Below are positions 42,557 to 51,912 of a stretch of 64,000 bases of DNA, piece by piece. Below the pieces are notes generated by a model. The model was not told the origin of the DNA and made no database searches. It saw only the letters and a list, made by a program, of their open reading frames with translations. The stretch's first letter is position 1. Every line of letters begins with the position of its first letter. The DNA is from Novipirellula caenicola (GTDB lineage: Bacteria; Planctomycetota; Planctomycetia; Pirellulales; Pirellulaceae): contig NZ_BAABRO010000008.1 in NCBI RefSeq assembly GCF_039545035.1, positions 186,001 to 250,000 of the forward strand, written 5' to 3'. The position numbers and the translations under genes are program-made.

Positions 42557-45013
42557 ATGACGCAACCAACCGAAAATCCCGACCGTGACGTTTTGGCTTC
42601 GGAATACTTTGATCTGATTCCGTTCCAACCGTATCCCGTCCAAGAAGAGGCCTTGCTGGCGTATTTTACAAATGAGCAAGGAGTGCTGGTGTGTGCCCCC
42701 ACCGGGACGGGGAAAACGCTGATTGCCGAAGCGGCGGTCTACGAGGCGCTGCGGACCGGCAAACGAATGTACTACACCACGCCGCTGATCGCATTGACGG
42801 ACCAAAAATTGGTCGAACTTCGCGAGTCGGCTGTTCGCTGGGGATTTTCCGCAGACCAGGTCGGATTGGTGACCGGGAATCGCACGGCCAACCCCGATGC
42901 CCCCGTGTTGGTCGTGGTCGCCGAAATTTTGCTCAATCGGCTGCTGAACCCCGAGTCGTTTGATTTTTCGAATGTTTCATCGGTGGTGATGGACGAGTTT
43001 CATTACTTCAACGATCCCGAACGCGGCATCGTGTGGGAGTTAACGCTAGGGTTGTTGCCGCCGCATGTGCGAACAATGCTGCTGAGTGCGACGGTCGGTA
43101 ACGCGTTGGATTTCACGTCGTGGTTGTATCGATCGCATCAGCGGCGGTTGCAATTGGTGTCGGGCAGCGAACGCAAAGTGCCGCTGCAATTCGAGTGGAT
43201 CGAAGACGACATTTTGGCCGACTTTGCCGAAAAAATTGCCGCCGGCGACGAGGTCACACGGCGGACGCCGGCGCTGTTGTTCTGTTTCAGTCGTGCTCAG
43301 TGCTGGACGACGGCGGAACTGCTCAAGGGCAAAAGTCTGATCGATAAAGCCCGGCAAGCTGAATTGGCGGACTATTTGAACGCGGCCGACATGAGCGAGG
43401 GAGCGGGGCCGAAGTTGAAGGCGATCTTGATGCGTGGTGTCGGCGTGCATCATGCCGGCGTCCTGCCACGCTATCGCCGGATCGTCGAAGAATTGTTCCA
43501 GCGAAAATTGTTGAGTTTCTGTGTCTGTACCGAAACGCTCGCCGCCGGAATCAATCTGCCCGCGCGAAGTGTGGTATTACCTAGTTTGCTGAAAGGCCCG
43601 AAGGACAAAAAGAAGCTCGTCGATCCATCGTCGGCACAACAGATTTTTGGGCGAGCCGGGCGGCCTCAGTTTGACGATCGAGGCTACGTGTTCTCGCTGG
43701 CTCACGAAGACGACGTCAAAATCAATCGCTGGCGAGAAAAATACGATTCGATCCCCGAGGACACCAAGGACCCGGGATTGATGAAGGCCAAAAAACAGCT
43801 CAAGAAAAAAATGCCCAAGCGGCGGAGCGGCGAATCCTATTGGACCGTGTCGCAGTTTGAACAACTGCAACAAGCTGCGGCCGCGAATTTGTCCAGCCGA
43901 GGACGATTGCCGTGGCGGTTACTGGCTTATCTGTTAGGCGAAAATGCCGAGGTCCAACCGATTCGCGATTTGGTCGGACGTCGACTGTTGCCGCCCAATG
44001 GAATCGATGAAGCTCAGCGTGATTTGAATCGGATGCTGATCACGCTGTGGACAGCCGGTTACATCGAACTGGATCCCAAACCGCGTGCGGCATCGCCCAA
44101 ACCGATCAAAAAATCTAAAGACGACGCGCCAGAGGTCAAAGCGACTGAAGGTTTGTTTGGCAACTTGCTAGATCAAATGCGAGGCGATGATGAGACCCAA
44201 AAGGCGAACGAAGAAGAGGACAACCAAGATCCGGCATTGATCGAAAGTCGTGGCTACGAGGTCGATGATTATCGTCCGACGCTGGCAACGCCCACGGATC
44301 GATTGGAGCGTCTGGTGCATTTGAAAAGCATCAATCCGTTGTTCGGCGTTTACTTGGCGGACCAATTGGCGATCGCCGATCCGCAAGAACGGATCGCCGC
44401 ACTGGAAAGCGTCCTAGAGGTGCCTGGATCGGTCGCCCGTTACGTTCGGATGCCTTCGTACGATGACATGCCTCCCGGCACCCTGGCAACAACGCGGTTG
44501 GATTCGCAATTGCTGACCATGGGGTTGGCGACGGCCGAGGAACTTGGTGCCAAGGGAGATGACGAAGAGGAAGAGGTGCGTGATCGCGGCTTTGGCCGAG
44601 TGATGTTTGATGAACCACGAGTGTGGCCGCTGACGATCGGCGAAAAACTATTGCGGCTATTTCGCGAAGAGTTTCCTCGTGTGCAAAATGTAAACGTGCG
44701 TCCGGTTTGGATTGTCGGCGAGTTGCTCGAATTCGGCGGCGATTTTAATAAGTACGTCACCGCGCGGAAGCTGCAAAAGGAAGAGGGAATTCTGTTCCGC
44801 CATTGCTTGCGAATGATTCTGTTGTTGGATGAAATGGCCAACGTGCCTCCGCTTGAATCGACCGTCGAGACCTGGGAAGATCCGCTCGATGATCTTGCGG
44901 ACTTGTTAACCGAATCGTGTCGCAAGATCGACCCGCAGAGCACCGACGAAATTCTTTCGGACAGCAAGGAACCGGTCGACGATCTGGTCGGACTCGGACG
45001 ACGCAACGCCTAG
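42557..45013 (+). CDS. Ski2-like DEAD/DEAH-box helicase
   Basis: 818 residues. Helicase motifs in order: I APTGTGKTLIAEAA (~50-63), II MDEFHYF (DEFH), III LLSATVG, IV-like FCFSRAQCW, V TETLAAGINLPARSVVLP, VI IFGRAGRPQFDDRG. The C-terminal half (~420-818) is a Ski2/HelY-like accessory region with acidic linkers (KGDDEEEEVRDRGF). By family an RNA or DNA helicase with processing function. A 63-base gap precedes lpxK on the same strand; whether they share a transcript is unclear. Confidence 0.9.
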   Translation: MTQPTENPDRDVLASEYFDLIPFQPYPVQEEALLAYFTNEQGVLVCAPTGTGKTLIAEAAVYEALRTGKRMYYTTPLIALTDQKLVELRESAVRWGFSADQVGLVTGNRTANPDAPVLVVVAEILLNRLLNPESFDFSNVSSVVMDEFHYFNDPERGIVWELTLGLLPPHVRTMLLSATVGNALDFTSWLYRSHQRRLQLVSGSERKVPLQFEWIEDDILADFAEKIAAGDEVTRRTPALLFCFSRAQCWTTAELLKGKSLIDKARQAELADYLNAADMSEGAGPKLKAILMRGVGVHHAGVLPRYRRIVEELFQRKLLSFCVCTETLAAGINLPARSVVLPSLLKGPKDKKKLVDPSSAQQIFGRAGRPQFDDRGYVFSLAHEDDVKINRWREKYDSIPEDTKDPGLMKAKKQLKKKMPKRRSGESYWTVSQFEQLQQAAAANLSSRGRLPWRLLAYLLGENAEVQPIRDLVGRRLLPPNGIDEAQRDLNRMLITLWTAGYIELDPKPRAASPKPIKKSKDDAPEVKATEGLFGNLLDQMRGDDETQKANEEEDNQDPALIESRGYEVDDYRPTLATPTDRLERLVHLKSINPLFGVYLADQLAIADPQERIAALESVLEVPGSVARYVRMPSYDDMPPGTLATTRLDSQLLTMGLATAEELGAKGDDEEEEVRDRGFGRVMFDEPRVWPLTIGEKLLRLFREEFPRVQNVNVRPVWIVGELLEFGGDFNKYVTARKLQKEEGILFRHCLRMILLLDEMANVPPLESTVETWEDPLDDLADLLTESCRKIDPQSTDEILSDSKEPVDDLVGLGRRNA

Positions 45014-45076
45014 CGGCGTCCACCATTTGCCTCTCACGCGACTACAGCGGATGCCACTGCATTGGCTCAGAATTTT

Positions 45077-46168
45077 ATGGACTATCGATCGATTATGAAC
45101 GGCGGGCGGAAAGGTCCGTTGGCGGCTGCGATGCGAGGTGGATTGTGGCTCGCCAGTCGCGGGTACGCCGTTGGCGTTTGGAAACGCAATCGCGGCTACG
45201 ATTCAGGCCAAGGCGTCCTGCGATGCGAGGTGCCGGTGATCAGTGTCGGCAACTTGACCACCGGGGGAACCGGAAAAACGCCCGTGGTTTGTTTTTTGGC
45301 AAAGTGGTTTCGCCAAAAAGGCATTCGTGTGGGCATCGTCAGCCGTGGATATGGACGTGGCGATGCCGATGCCAATGACGAGGCATTAGAGTTGTATGCT
45401 CGGCTTCCCGATGTGCCGCATGTGCAAGATCCCGACCGTGTTGCCGCCGCATCGATCGCGGTCGATGAGTTGGACGTTCAGTTGATCTTGATGGACGACG
45501 GGTTCCAACACCGCCGTTTGCATCGTGATCTGGATTTGGTCGTGATTGATGCGACCAATCCGTTTGGGTTTGGGCACCTATTGCCGCGAGGGTTGTTGCG
45601 AGAACCGGTCTCCAGTCTGGCACGCGCCGATTTGGTTATCATCAGCCGCTGCGATGCGGTCGATGAAGATCGGCTTCGCGGAATCGAACAGCAGATTCAC
45701 AATGCGAATGCGACGCTGCCGATCGTGCGAAGTCAGCACGTCCCGACATCGCTGTTAGAGTATCCGAATCAGCAAGTCTCACTCGAGCAGCTCGATGGAT
45801 GCCGCATCGCGGTCGTTTCGGCGATTGGGAATCCCGATGCCTTTCGCGAAACGTTGATCAAATGTGGTGCCACGGTCGTGGCATCGCGCGAACTGCCCGA
45901 TCACGATCCCTATGCCCCGGAAACGGTCGAGTCGCTACGAACGTGGATTCGATCGCTTGGCGATTCGATCTCGCGAGTCGTATGCACGCACAAGGACCTC
46001 GTCAAACTTTGCACGGATTCACTCGGCGGTGTTCTGGTGTCCGCGTTGATCGTCGAGCTGCGTTTAAGCGGTGGAGAAGATCTCGAGTCATCGGAATCGG
46101 CTGAGGCAAAGCTGCATGCTTTGCTCGCGAAAGTCGCCGACCAGGTGACCGCCGAAGAGGATTACTAG
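45077..46168 (+). CDS. lpxK: Tetraacyldisaccharide 4'-kinase
   Basis: 363 residues from the ATG at 45077; an ATG six codons later is possible. The P-loop is ISVGNLTTGGTGKTPVVCF (~61-79), then GIVSRGYGRG, a Walker-B-like LILMDDGFQHRRLHRDLD, DATNPFGFGHLLPRGLLREP and VVSAIGNPDAFRETL. LpxK adds the 4'-phosphate to the lipid A disaccharide at the inner membrane. Its presence supports lipid A synthesis in this organism. Single gene at the end of the helicase-lpxK run. Confidence 0.95.
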   Translation: MDYRSIMNGGRKGPLAAAMRGGLWLASRGYAVGVWKRNRGYDSGQGVLRCEVPVISVGNLTTGGTGKTPVVCFLAKWFRQKGIRVGIVSRGYGRGDADANDEALELYARLPDVPHVQDPDRVAAASIAVDELDVQLILMDDGFQHRRLHRDLDLVVIDATNPFGFGHLLPRGLLREPVSSLARADLVIISRCDAVDEDRLRGIEQQIHNANATLPIVRSQHVPTSLLEYPNQQVSLEQLDGCRIAVVSAIGNPDAFRETLIKCGATVVASRELPDHDPYAPETVESLRTWIRSLGDSISRVVCTHKDLVKLCTDSLGGVLVSALIVELRLSGGEDLESSESAEAKLHALLAKVADQVTAEEDY

Positions 46169-46475
46169 CGGCTTTGGCGAGCGTGGTGAAACCCTCGGAG
46201 CCAGCCGACTACGGCATTGGCGTTCGGCAACTACGCTTGCCAGAGCGTGGATGGTTGGCAGGCGGATTCGCGTCACCACCTTCTGGCGAAGGTAGCTACG
46301 ACTTCCTTTACAGCGACATGCCTCGATACTTCGTAGCCAAGGTCCACGCTTTCACGCTTGCGGCAAAAAAAAACGTCTCTCCGCTGTGGAGAGACGTCTT
46401 CGTATGGAAGTCGCGTTTCAGGAGCGAACTCCTGAGGCGATGATTTCTTCGCTTCTTACCTAGCAGCTGGGTTTC
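46169..46475. other. Convergent gap with repeat and terminator
   Basis: 307 bases between lpxK and a leftward lipoprotein gene. It holds a dispersed repeat (46232-46299, matching 18622-18689) and a strong leftward terminator (46364-46397). No gene is seen. Confidence 0.7.
46364..46397 (-). terminator. Intrinsic terminator of the small lipoprotein gene
   Basis: A perfect 10-bp stem (ACGTCTCTCC / GGAGAGACGT, five-base loop, 46373-46397) is followed on the minus strand by a run of nine U residues (A-run at 46365-46373). The classic factor-independent shape ends the leftward gene at 46476. Confidence 0.85.
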
Positions 46476-46664
46476 TTACTCAGCAGCTGGGGTTTCTGCA
46501 GCAGTGGTGGTGTTGCTTGGAGTTTCCACTGCGGCAGTGGTGTTCGAACCACCTTCTACTTCAGCGCTGTCTGTGTCGATGTTGATCTCTGGCGGGGCAG
46601 GAGGCTTGCAACCGACAGCAACAACCATCAATGCAGCAGCAACCAAAGAGGTGGGGATCATCAT
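46476..46664 (-). CDS. Small lipoprotein
   Basis: 62 residues from the ATG at 46664 (a second ATG follows at 46661). Signal SLVAAALMVVAVGC with the lipobox Cys at ~18, then a short Pro/Thr/Glu-rich tail (PPAPPEINIDTDSAEVEGGS) ending in Ala/Thr-Pro repeats. No family recognised. It has its own terminator, which supports it being a real transcript. Confidence 0.7.
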   Translation of the reverse strand: MMIPTSLVAAALMVVAVGCKPPAPPEINIDTDSAEVEGGSNTTAAVETPSNTTTAAETPAAE

Positions 46665-46982
46665 TCGGAAAGTGGACACGGAAAGAATCCTCGAACTAAG
46701 AAAGGGGTGGAATTGTTTTACGGGAAAACAGAGACGCAAAGGATTGATTTCCCAAAACCCGAGAACCGTCAACGACTCTCGTTCCTACATAGTGGACTCA
46801 GTTTTCTTCAAATTTGAAGGGGGACGACCCCAATAATCCGTCAATTCGACCTCAAAAATCAATGACTCGGGACAGTTTTAACGGTGAGGCTGAATTCATT
46901 CTGCCGCGAACTCCGATTTCTCAAAGGAGCCCTGGATGGGTTCGTCCCACCCGCCTGACCTCTGAAAATAGTGAAGTGATTT
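46665..46982. other. Divergent promoter region
   Basis: 318 bases between two divergent small secreted-protein genes. A perfect 14-bp palindrome, CTTCAAATTTGAAG, lies at 46806-46819 near the middle and could be an operator. No gene is seen. Confidence 0.5.
46806..46819. promoter_or_regulatory. 14-bp palindrome, candidate operator
   Basis: CTTCAAATTTGAAG is an exact palindrome in an otherwise AT-rich part of a divergent intergenic region. Dimeric repressors bind such sites; no regulator is encoded nearby, so the assignment is speculative. Confidence 0.35.
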
Positions 46983-47348
46983 ATGCGTATTTGTCACATC
47001 CTGCCACTCTCGCTCGTTATGGCCGTTTTCCTCAGCGTTAACGCTCGGCCCACCGCGGCCCAAGATTCTGAGGACATGACGTTTAGTGAACAAGTGTCGC
47101 TGTTCGATTCGTTGGATTCGCCGTCACGAGCGACTCAGCCGACCAGTCAGGCTTTGTCACCCAAGACGCCGGCCGAACTTCGTCAAGCTCGTGCCTTGTA
47201 CCGGTCCCAGCAGCGGATTGCACGGCAAGAATACAATTTGTGGATGGGACGCGAACCTTTGCGACCGAGTTGGAATGCGATTCCGATGACCTCGAGCCGC
47301 TACGCGCCGCGACACACCTATTACGTTCCGGTTTACATCCAAAAGTAA
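46983..47348 (+). CDS. Small secreted protein
   Basis: 121 residues. Signal ~1-26 (ILPLSLVMAVFLSVNARPTA) then a basic, Tyr/Arg-rich short protein: LRQARALYRSQQRIARQEYN, MGREPLRPSWNAIPM, and a Tyr-rich end (HTYYVPVYIQK). Similar short secreted proteins ending in tyrosine-rich strands are common in planctomycetes; no function known. Confidence 0.7.
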   Translation: MRICHILPLSLVMAVFLSVNARPTAAQDSEDMTFSEQVSLFDSLDSPSRATQPTSQALSPKTPAELRQARALYRSQQRIARQEYNLWMGREPLRPSWNAIPMTSSRYAPRHTYYVPVYIQK

Positions 47349-47492
47349 ACGTGTGGGGTTGCGGCGATTCGTCGCATTGTCGGCGGATGCCATTTTTTTT
47401 CCTGATTTCCCTCATCTTCGACGCGAAGATCGGTCGATGACATCGGTGGGAGCGGAGTGACAGGGTGCGCCATCGATGCGCCGAGAAATGTC

Positions 47493-48650
47493 GTGAAACT
47501 CGCTCCCCTATGCTCGTTCCTGCTGCTGACGATCGCCGCGATCAATTCGCTCGGTTGCTCGTTGGTTCCGGACACCCGCCAGCGTGAATCGCTGCACAAT
47601 CCGTTTCCGCAAATGAAACGGGTCGCGGTGCTGCCGTTCTTTAATCAAAGCAGCGAGCCGACGCTTGATACCGAATTGGTCTCGGAAAGCTACTACGCTG
47701 CCCTGCAAGCCATTCCCGGATTCGAAGTCATGCCGGTGGGCGTCACCAAGGCGCAGTGGCTGCAATATTCGGCGGCCCATGGCGAGCCGACTACGGGAGC
47801 GGATTTTCAACGTCTAGCAAAGATGATGGATGTCGAGGCGATTGTCGTCGGCTCGGTGACCGATTTTCAGGCCTACTATCCGCCGCGAATGGCAATGACC
47901 GTGCACTGGTACGCTGCCAACGAAGGGTTCCATCCAATCCCCGCCGGCTATGGTTTGCCGTGGGGTACCGACAAAGAGAAAGAGATCCCGCGGCGAATCG
48001 TTCGCGAAGCCGAATTTGAACTGGCTCGCAGCCAATTGGAAACCCAATCGCCGCTATCGGCAGACGAGCCGGCCGCGGTTTCCCAACGGCATCTGCACCG
48101 TGTTTCAGCCGAAACGCCGCTCGACGGAAATCAGCTCCGTCCGCCAAACATCAACCATGATACGCAAATGGGCGGGATCCAACCCGAGACGACGCCGTCG
48201 ATCGATAGCGACCGGTATGCCGAAAACCAAGCGTTGGCTCATGATCCCCATGGACACGGCGATCCGCTTGCACCGACCGCGGAAGAGGTGGGCTTGGGCT
48301 TGTTTCGAGATCAATTGCCCGAAGCTCCATTGCCAGCAAATTGGCCCGAACCAACCGACTTGATCCCCGATCCGCCCTCGCCCGTACGCCCCGCGACGAT
48401 CGTAAACCACGATCCGGTTTTAAGTCACACGCGAATCTACCGCGGTGATGACTCTTATTTCACAAATCGTCTCGCCGACTACGTTGAAACGGGCGATGAT
48501 GCGCGTTCGGGAGGATGGCAGGGTTATTTAAAACGTAGCGATGATTTCATTCGTTTCTGTTGTCACGTCCACATCACAGAAATGCTCGAATCACGAGGTG
48601 GAAGTGACGCAAGGGACCTCATCTTGCGATGGCCACTGAGCCGATACTGA
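47493..48650 (+). CDS. Lipoprotein with GNA1162/CsgG-like N-terminal part
   Basis: 385 residues from a GTG at 47493, chosen because it places the lipoprotein signal (CSFLLLTIAAINSLGC) at the N-terminus; a further GTG lies 12 codons upstream. The next ~130 residues (RVAVLPFFNQSSEPTLDTEL, KMMDVEAIVVGSVTDFQAYY) look like the curli-transport/GNA1162 lipoprotein fold that senses or binds at the outer membrane. The C-terminal half is low-complexity, then YLKRSDDFIRFCCHVHI. Role unknown. Confidence 0.7.
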   Translation: MKLAPLCSFLLLTIAAINSLGCSLVPDTRQRESLHNPFPQMKRVAVLPFFNQSSEPTLDTELVSESYYAALQAIPGFEVMPVGVTKAQWLQYSAAHGEPTTGADFQRLAKMMDVEAIVVGSVTDFQAYYPPRMAMTVHWYAANEGFHPIPAGYGLPWGTDKEKEIPRRIVREAEFELARSQLETQSPLSADEPAAVSQRHLHRVSAETPLDGNQLRPPNINHDTQMGGIQPETTPSIDSDRYAENQALAHDPHGHGDPLAPTAEEVGLGLFRDQLPEAPLPANWPEPTDLIPDPPSPVRPATIVNHDPVLSHTRIYRGDDSYFTNRLADYVETGDDARSGGWQGYLKRSDDFIRFCCHVHITEMLESRGGSDARDLILRWPLSRY

Positions 48651-48721
48651 AAGCCAGGTAAGTCGGGTAACCCCGGCTGTTTGGCATCGGCGTTGTGACT
48701 AGCAAATGGACACTTGCATCA

Positions 48722-48967
48722 ATGGATCAGGAAATCAATGTTTTAGCGCTGGTCAAAGGCGAAGAGAAGTTCATCTTCATGTTCGATGATCAAAATCGGG
48801 ATGAGACGCTGCGTCAATTGGCGCGATTCGCAGCGGACCCTGATCTTGAATTCTCGTGGTATGACGCAGCTATGTTAAGCCGCAAAATTCGTGATGCGGT
48901 ACCGAGCGAAGACGACATGCTCGCCAGCGAAGAATTCGACAGTTTGTCGATCGACGACTTCTACTAA
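48722..48967 (+). CDS. Small conserved-looking protein, unknown function
   Basis: 81 residues from the ATG at 48722 (a GTG at 48695 would add nine). Soluble and acidic; LALVKGEEKFIFMFDDQNRD and the tail SEEFDSLSIDDFY suggest a compact alpha/beta protein. No signal peptide. It lies between the lipoprotein and the Xer gene, on the same strand, and may be co-transcribed with either. The codon bias fits coding; no family recognised. Confidence 0.65.
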   Translation: MDQEINVLALVKGEEKFIFMFDDQNRDETLRQLARFAADPDLEFSWYDAAMLSRKIRDAVPSEDDMLASEEFDSLSIDDFY

Positions 48968-49100
48968 GACTCTCGTCGCAAGGTGGTCCGAGCGAGAAAA
49001 TCGTCGAGCGAGTCTCGCGAGGTGACGCCGCAATGGTTGAACGTCAACGACCCCCGGTCATGACGACTTTCACTTCGCACGCTCCTCCCACTGCTGTTTT

Positions 49101-50003
49101 ATGCAAAGCGCGATCACTCAATTCTTGCGGTACTTGGCGACCGAACGCAATGCGTCGGATCTGACGATCAAAGCGTACCGCGAAGATCTTTTTGCCATGG
49201 TCGAATGGTTTCGCGCCACTCGCGGCGAGGTCCCAAAACCACAGTCGCTTTCGCCACAAGAACTGCGTACGTTTCAAGCCGCGTTGCAAGAAGCCGGTTA
49301 CGCGCGGACCACGATCGCCCGCAAACTTGCCTCGCTCCGCAGTTTCTATCGGTTTGCGATGCGGCAAGGGATCGCCGACAGCAATCCTGCGAAACCGCTT
49401 CGCAATCCACGGCGGCAACGCAAATTGCCGCACGTGTTGAGTAACGACGAGGTCGGCCGGTTGCTGCTTGCCCCGCCGGGCGGCGACACCGCGGGACTTC
49501 GAGACCGAGCCATTTTGGAAACCATGTACTCGGCCGGGCTGCGTGTCAGCGAATTGGTCGCGCTGCGTGATCGCGATTTGGATTTTGAGCAACAGATCTT
49601 GCGAGTTCGCGGTAAAGGACGCAAAGAGCGAATCAGCCCGCTTGGATCGTTCGCGATCAAAGCGATCAAGAAATATGAGCAGCGTCGAATTCGCGATCCC
49701 AAGACGGAACAACTTGGCCGCGATGCGCCGGTTTTCGTCAATCGGTTTGGCAACATTTTGACCACTCGCAGTGTCGGACGAATGCTCGACAAACATATCG
49801 CCGTGGTGGGGCTCGATTCACGCACCAGTCCTCATACGCTGCGGCACAGTTTCGCGACGCATCTACTTGATCGCGGCGCCGACATTCGTAGCGTGCAAGA
49901 GTTGTTGGGTCACAAAAGCCTTGCGACGACTCAAATCTACACGCACGTCAGTGCTGCGAATCTGCTGTCGGTTTACGAAAAGGCGCATCCGCGAGCAAAC
50001 TGA
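49101..50003 (+). CDS. Xer-type tyrosine recombinase
   Basis: 300 residues, the normal XerC/XerD length. N-terminal SAM-like domain (ITQFLRYLATERNASDLTIK, AYREDLFAM) and catalytic domain with the full set: Arg in SAGLRVSELVAL, Lys in GKGRKERISPLG, HxxR in HTLRHSFATHLLD, His in LLGHKSLATTQIYTHVS with the final Tyr nucleophile. Standard chromosome dimer resolution; XerC versus XerD cannot be decided. No att sites or mobile-element genes surround it, so it is unlikely to belong to an element. Confidence 0.9.
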   Translation: MQSAITQFLRYLATERNASDLTIKAYREDLFAMVEWFRATRGEVPKPQSLSPQELRTFQAALQEAGYARTTIARKLASLRSFYRFAMRQGIADSNPAKPLRNPRRQRKLPHVLSNDEVGRLLLAPPGGDTAGLRDRAILETMYSAGLRVSELVALRDRDLDFEQQILRVRGKGRKERISPLGSFAIKAIKKYEQRRIRDPKTEQLGRDAPVFVNRFGNILTTRSVGRMLDKHIAVVGLDSRTSPHTLRHSFATHLLDRGADIRSVQELLGHKSLATTQIYTHVSAANLLSVYEKAHPRAN

Positions 50004-50050
50004 TCCTGGTTTGATTGCGAAACGAAGCGGCGACGCTGCCAGTTGCCGGC

Positions 50051-51049
50051 TCAAACGCGGGATTTTCGAAGCTTTCGTGATCCGTTTTTCAGCTGCCACC
50101 ACAGACAATGCAGCCGATGGGTTCGCCAGGCGATGTCATTCATGCTCGGCACGCTGTCAAGATTCGGTGAGCGGGATGTCGCAGGAGATCCCTGTCGTTT
50201 TTTCAGTTCTCTGAAGATCACATCGAACAAAACCACCGGGACCCAGCTAAAGTTCAGCGTGATCATGCGGACCGCTTCACCGGTGGTGGCGTTGCGACCA
50301 TAGAACCCACCCTCTGCGGAACAATAGATCTTTTTGATCTCGCGGCCATTGAACAATCGTTCCATTTGCATGCCATGTTCATGGCAGATGCAATCGTCAA
50401 ACGTGGTCCCATCAATGATGCTGCTCAGCGGGATCGAGCGGACTTGCTCGTCTTGCTTCAAACATTCGTACGCTGACATCTCGGTGAATGCCCAATTGGG
50501 ATGCAGCGATTCGAGTTCCTGTTGTTTCGCTTCTAGAAAACGGGTGTCTTCAAAGATCGAATTGATCTTTTGCAGGTATCGCGAAACAAAGGCCGATCCC
50601 GAGACGTATCCATTGACGCATTGTCCATTGCACTGCTCGGTACACTCGTACGATTCGAACTTGGCTTCGTGGTCCGCCAACGATTCCAAGATCATCGTGT
50701 CCGAATCAAAGTGCCAAAACGAATCGAATTGGTGAGCAACGAGGAAGTTGTGGACAAAGAACCAGCGTTTGAATACGAACTTTAACCAATCCTCGCCCCC
50801 TTTGATGTGGTGATGCTGAGGGCCTTGGATCGGACGATAACAGCGATCAAAACGATCGATGGCGTCACCGTAATCGAAGTCACGGAACTGCCGATGCGTG
50901 ATTCCTTTTTGTTTGCCAATCCAACGATTCTTTTCATCGCCCAGCAGAACCACTTCCTTGTCAGGATTCGTCAGCCGAGCCGTCTCGAGAACATAGGGCA
51001 AGTAGCGACTGTTGCCGTAATGCGTGAAGATGATAGGCGGATTTGCCAA
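50051..51049 (-). CDS. Glycosyltransferase-like protein with Cys cluster
   Basis: 332 residues from a TTG at 51049, which has AGGAAAG five bases upstream; no ATG fits better. N-terminus IIFTHYGNSRYLPYVLETAR, then VVLLGDEKN and FDSFWHFDSDTMILE, which supplies a DxD-type sugar-nucleotide/metal site. A Cys-rich stretch (CTEQCNGQCVNGYVSGSAF) and a C-terminal basic tail follow. The general layout fits a GT-A glycosyltransferase of the galactosyl/mannosyl type but the family is not certain. Last gene of the envelope glycosylation run. Confidence 0.65.
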   Translation of the reverse strand: MANPPIIFTHYGNSRYLPYVLETARLTNPDKEVVLLGDEKNRWIGKQKGITHRQFRDFDYGDAIDRFDRCYRPIQGPQHHHIKGGEDWLKFVFKRWFFVHNFLVAHQFDSFWHFDSDTMILESLADHEAKFESYECTEQCNGQCVNGYVSGSAFVSRYLQKINSIFEDTRFLEAKQQELESLHPNWAFTEMSAYECLKQDEQVRSIPLSSIIDGTTFDDCICHEHGMQMERLFNGREIKKIYCSAEGGFYGRNATTGEAVRMITLNFSWVPVVLFDVIFRELKKRQGSPATSRSPNLDSVPSMNDIAWRTHRLHCLWWQLKNGSRKLRKSRV

Positions 51050-51141
51050 TGAACTTTCCTAGCGGTAAAGCGGGGCTGCAATCAGGATTCGGGATGCTAA
51101 TTTAACCGACAAACGGGTTGCCGGGATCCCCGCATGCCTCG

Positions 51142-51226
51142 CGTGCGACGAATCCCCGCGTGCAACGAATCCCCGTGTGAAAAGGAAGCCTGTATGCCAA
51201 GGAAGCCCGCGTGATAAGGAAGCCCG
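51142..51226. repeat. Five 17-bp tandem repeats
   Basis: Units at 51142, 51159, 51176, 51193 and 51210, each 17 bp: CGTGCGACGAATCCCCG, CGTGCAACGAATCCCCG, then three of the form (T/C)(G/A)TG-N3-AAGGAAGCC(T/C)G. Degenerate but in exact register. It lies in the 191-base gap between two leftward glycosyltransferase genes. Non-coding; effect unknown. Confidence 0.85.
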
Positions 51227-51240
51227 GGGCACGATGGACG

Positions 51241-51912
51241 CTAGCGATACCGCTTTGCCAATTGCCGCGGGGACGCTCCGAAACGGTAACGGCATTGCAG
51301 ATTCCAATTCTGCAGCGTCTGTCCAACGATGCCGCGTTGTTCCCAGCGTCTCGCACTGATCGTCACCGGCCCGGGTAGCAAGACGGGTTTGGCGATCGCC
51401 CGCATGGTACGAGAAAAAGCAACGTCTTCCATCAATTCGATCTCTTCGAAACCGCCCACCTTTTTGTAGGTGTCTCGGCGGACAAAGATCGCTTGATCGC
51501 CAAACGCCATGCCGCGAAAACGCACTCGCGCGGCGTTTCCTTTTTCAATCAATCGGTAGGCGAATCGGGAATGATCGATGCGCTGCATGAAGGCACCCCA
51601 AACCACATCAGGGACTTCGCATATTTGCTGCAAGCACGATGGGCCGAGCCGGTTGTCGGCATGCAAAAACAGCACGACTTCGCGGCTGGCGAACACGGCA
51701 CCTGCGTTTAGTTGGATGCCACGCCCAGGGACCGAACGGATGATCTTTGATGCGCCGGCATCCGTGGCCATCTCGATCGTTTGATCCACGCTTCCGCCAT
51801 CGCAGACAATGATCTCGGCCGCGCCGGCATCGATCGCCGAGCCGACCGCATTTTTGATCGTGGCCGCTTCATTGAGCGTCGGAATGACGACCGAAATGTC
51901 CGCAGGATTCAT
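51241..51912 (-). CDS. GT2-family glycosyltransferase (TIGR04283-like)
   Basis: 223 residues from the ATG at 51912. Typical N-terminus ISVVIPTLNEAATIKNAVGS, AAEIIVCDGGSVDQT, GRGIQLNAGAVFASREVVLF, LHADNRLGP and FGDQAIFVRRDTYKKVGGF. TIGR04283 proteins are found beside arsenosugar or other small glycosylations; here the context is envelope polysaccharide. The ATG shares four bases (ATGA) with the stop of the LptF/G permease gene, which fixes the start. Confidence 0.88.
   Translation of the reverse strand: MNPADISVVIPTLNEAATIKNAVGSAIDAGAAEIIVCDGGSVDQTIEMATDAGASKIIRSVPGRGIQLNAGAVFASREVVLFLHADNRLGPSCLQQICEVPDVVWGAFMQRIDHSRFAYRLIEKGNAARVRFRGMAFGDQAIFVRRDTYKKVGGFEEIELMEDVAFSRTMRAIAKPVLLPGPVTISARRWEQRGIVGQTLQNWNLQCRYRFGASPRQLAKRYR

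Noticed and set aside
49101-50003. Xer-type recombinase as part of a mobile element or integron
   Set aside because: Normal XerC/D length and motifs, no att-like repeats, no cargo or phage genes nearby.
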